Positions 7,403 through 8,287 of a stretch of DNA of 8,287 nucleotides are shown here, piece by piece. This DNA is from Bacteroidota bacterium (GTDB taxonomy: Bacteria; Bacteroidota; Bacteroidia; 2-12-FULL-35-15): positions 1-8,287 of the forward strand of contig JAIOQD010000657.1 of the NCBI GenBank assembly GCA_021413595.1. The letters are read 5' to 3'. The position numbers were made by a program, and so were the translations under genes. Under the pieces are notes generated by a model. That model ran no database searches. It saw nothing but the letters and a program-made list of their open reading frames with translations, and was not told where the DNA came from. Numbering within the stretch: position 1 is the first letter of the stretch; each line of letters starts with the position of its first letter.

Positions 7403-8287
7403 TTATAGAGGTATTTCGTTTAAAAAATTTCGGTTTAAAGTGAAGTTAAATTTGCTTCCTATTCCTATAGCGCTTTCTACCCATATTTCACCTTCCTGGG
7501 CTTCAATAAATTGTTTACTAATAGCTAGGCCTAATCCTGTACCTGCCTTGCTTCCGGGTACTTGAAAATACCGGTCAAAAATTTTATCCTGATATTTTTT
7601 GTCAATTCCTTTTCCGAAATCCTGTACAGAAAACAATACGGTATGCGGGTTTGTTTTCAATTCAATACTTATCTTACTGTTTTCGGCTGAATATCTTATC
7701 GCGTTAGAAAGCAGGTTAACGAGTACCCATGCGGTTTTTTCAACATCAGCATCTATTACAGGGGGTAGTTCATCGTAGTTAAATTCAAGCATAATTTGTT
7801 TTTGTTCTGCCTGAAAATGCACTGCTTCTAAAGCATAATCAACAATTTGTTTTGGATCGGCAGGATGTATATTAAGTTGGATTTTACCAGCTTCCATTTG
7901 CGCCATGCTCAGCACCTCTGAAGTGATCTTTAGCACACGGGCTGTATCTTCTTTTATATTTTGAATAAGCTGTTTTTGCTCCGCATTCAAACTACCGATT
8001 CGTTCATCACCAAGAAGCTTTGTGCTTAATTTAATAGCTGCGATAGGAGTTTTTATTTCATGAGAAACCGTTGCAATAAAATTTGTTTTTTCCCTATCTC
8101 GTTTAATGATCGGTAATGCAATGTAACCGGGGAACCGTGAAATAAAAATAATTGCCAACAATAAAAACAGCCCTCCGCTTATTAACATATAAAAAAATGC
8201 GTTATGCGCGGTTTCCTGGGCTTGTACATTCCGCTCTTCAACAGCTTTCATATTTAATTCCATTATTTTGTATAACAGCTGATTGAT
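7403..8287 (-). CDS. Sensor histidine kinase, probably Kdp/K+-linked (5' end cut by window)
   Basis: Membrane histidine kinase that would autophosphorylate and pass phosphate to a response regulator not seen here. The frame stays open to 8287, so the true N-terminus, probably a first helix and a periplasmic or membrane sensor part, is outside; the ATG at 8263 is internal. Numbering from that ATG: helix about 23-43, a conserved FPGYIALPI (44-52), H-box FIATVSHEIKTP with phospho-accepting His68, a HisKA dimer helix pair to about 125, then a full HATPase_c domain with N-box NLLSNAIRYS (183-192), G1 Asp215 in QDFGKGID, F-box IFDRYF (228-233) and G2 GTGLGLAI (241-248). All catalytic boxes are intact. 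Relatives I recall, encoded beside kdp genes in Bacteroidota, have HAMP and PAS domains between LPI and the H-box; here only about 15 residues remain. Stop TAA at 7405-7403, 9 bases before kup, which points to a role in K+ control. It is not KdpD itself: no KdpD sensor domain is visible. Confidence 0.93.
   Translation of the reverse strand: MNQLLYKIMELNMKAVEERNVQAQETAHNAFFYMLISGGLFLLLAIIFISRFPGYIALPIIKRDREKTNFIATVSHEIKTPIAAIKLSTKLLGDERIGSLNAEQKQLIQNIKEDTARVLKITSEVLSMAQMEAGKIQLNIHPADPKQIVDYALEAVHFQAEQKQIMLEFNYDELPPVIDADVEKTAWVLVNLLSNAIRYSAENSKISIELKTNPHTVLFSVQDFGKGIDKKYQDKIFDRYFQVPGSKAGTGLGLAISKQFIEAQEGEIWVESAIGIGSKFNFTLNRNFLNEIPL

Noticed and set aside
7403..8287. Calling the kinase kdpD
   Set aside because: Only a membrane helix, HisKA and HATPase_c are visible; no KdpD sensor or universal-stress domain. 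In Bacteroidota the KdpD part is often a separate protein, so the symbol would mislead.

Overview
The window looks like ordinary chromosome from a Bacteroidota bacterium. The evidence is low G+C, an FtsX and a LeuRS of the Bacteroidota type, an OMP_b-brl_2 type outer-membrane barrel, and candidate promoter -7 boxes of the Bacteroidota form TAnnTTTG (best case TACCTTTG at 2103-2110, minus strand). Chitinophagales or a nearby class seems likely, but a finer placement cannot be supported from sequence alone.

Layout. (1) 1-582, minus: 5' two thirds of ftsX, the membrane partner of FtsE in cell division; its 3' end lies outside the window. (2) 756-911 and 946-1101, minus: two tandem, paralogous 51-residue membrane proteins of the lmo0937/DUF5670 type. 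(3) 1137-1264: an imperfect inverted repeat built from 'CGCAGAG' units. (4) 1321-2076, minus: a secreted outer-membrane beta-barrel protein with a recognisable promoter. (5) 2262-5246, plus: leuS, leucyl-tRNA synthetase, divergent from the barrel gene. It carries an unusually long charged insertion before the KMSKS loop. (6) 5332-5408: a long near-perfect hairpin between the convergent leuS and kup. (7) 5456-7393, minus: kup, a K+ uptake permease. (8) 7403-8287, minus: a sensor histidine kinase whose 5' end is outside the window, 9 bases upstream of kup.

How the genes relate. Only the kinase and kup form a clear functional pair: tightly spaced, same strand, and the kinase resembles those encoded with Kdp potassium systems in Bacteroidota. 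This suggests a K+ homeostasis operon that continues past the right edge. The kinase has only about 25 residues between its membrane helix and its phospho-accepting histidine, so the HAMP and PAS modules I expect in this family are missing. The other genes are unrelated housekeeping or envelope functions. No phage, IS, CRISPR, tRNA or rRNA feature was seen. No wholly new system is evident; the most unusual items are the shortened kinase, the LeuRS insertion and the two intergenic inverted repeats.
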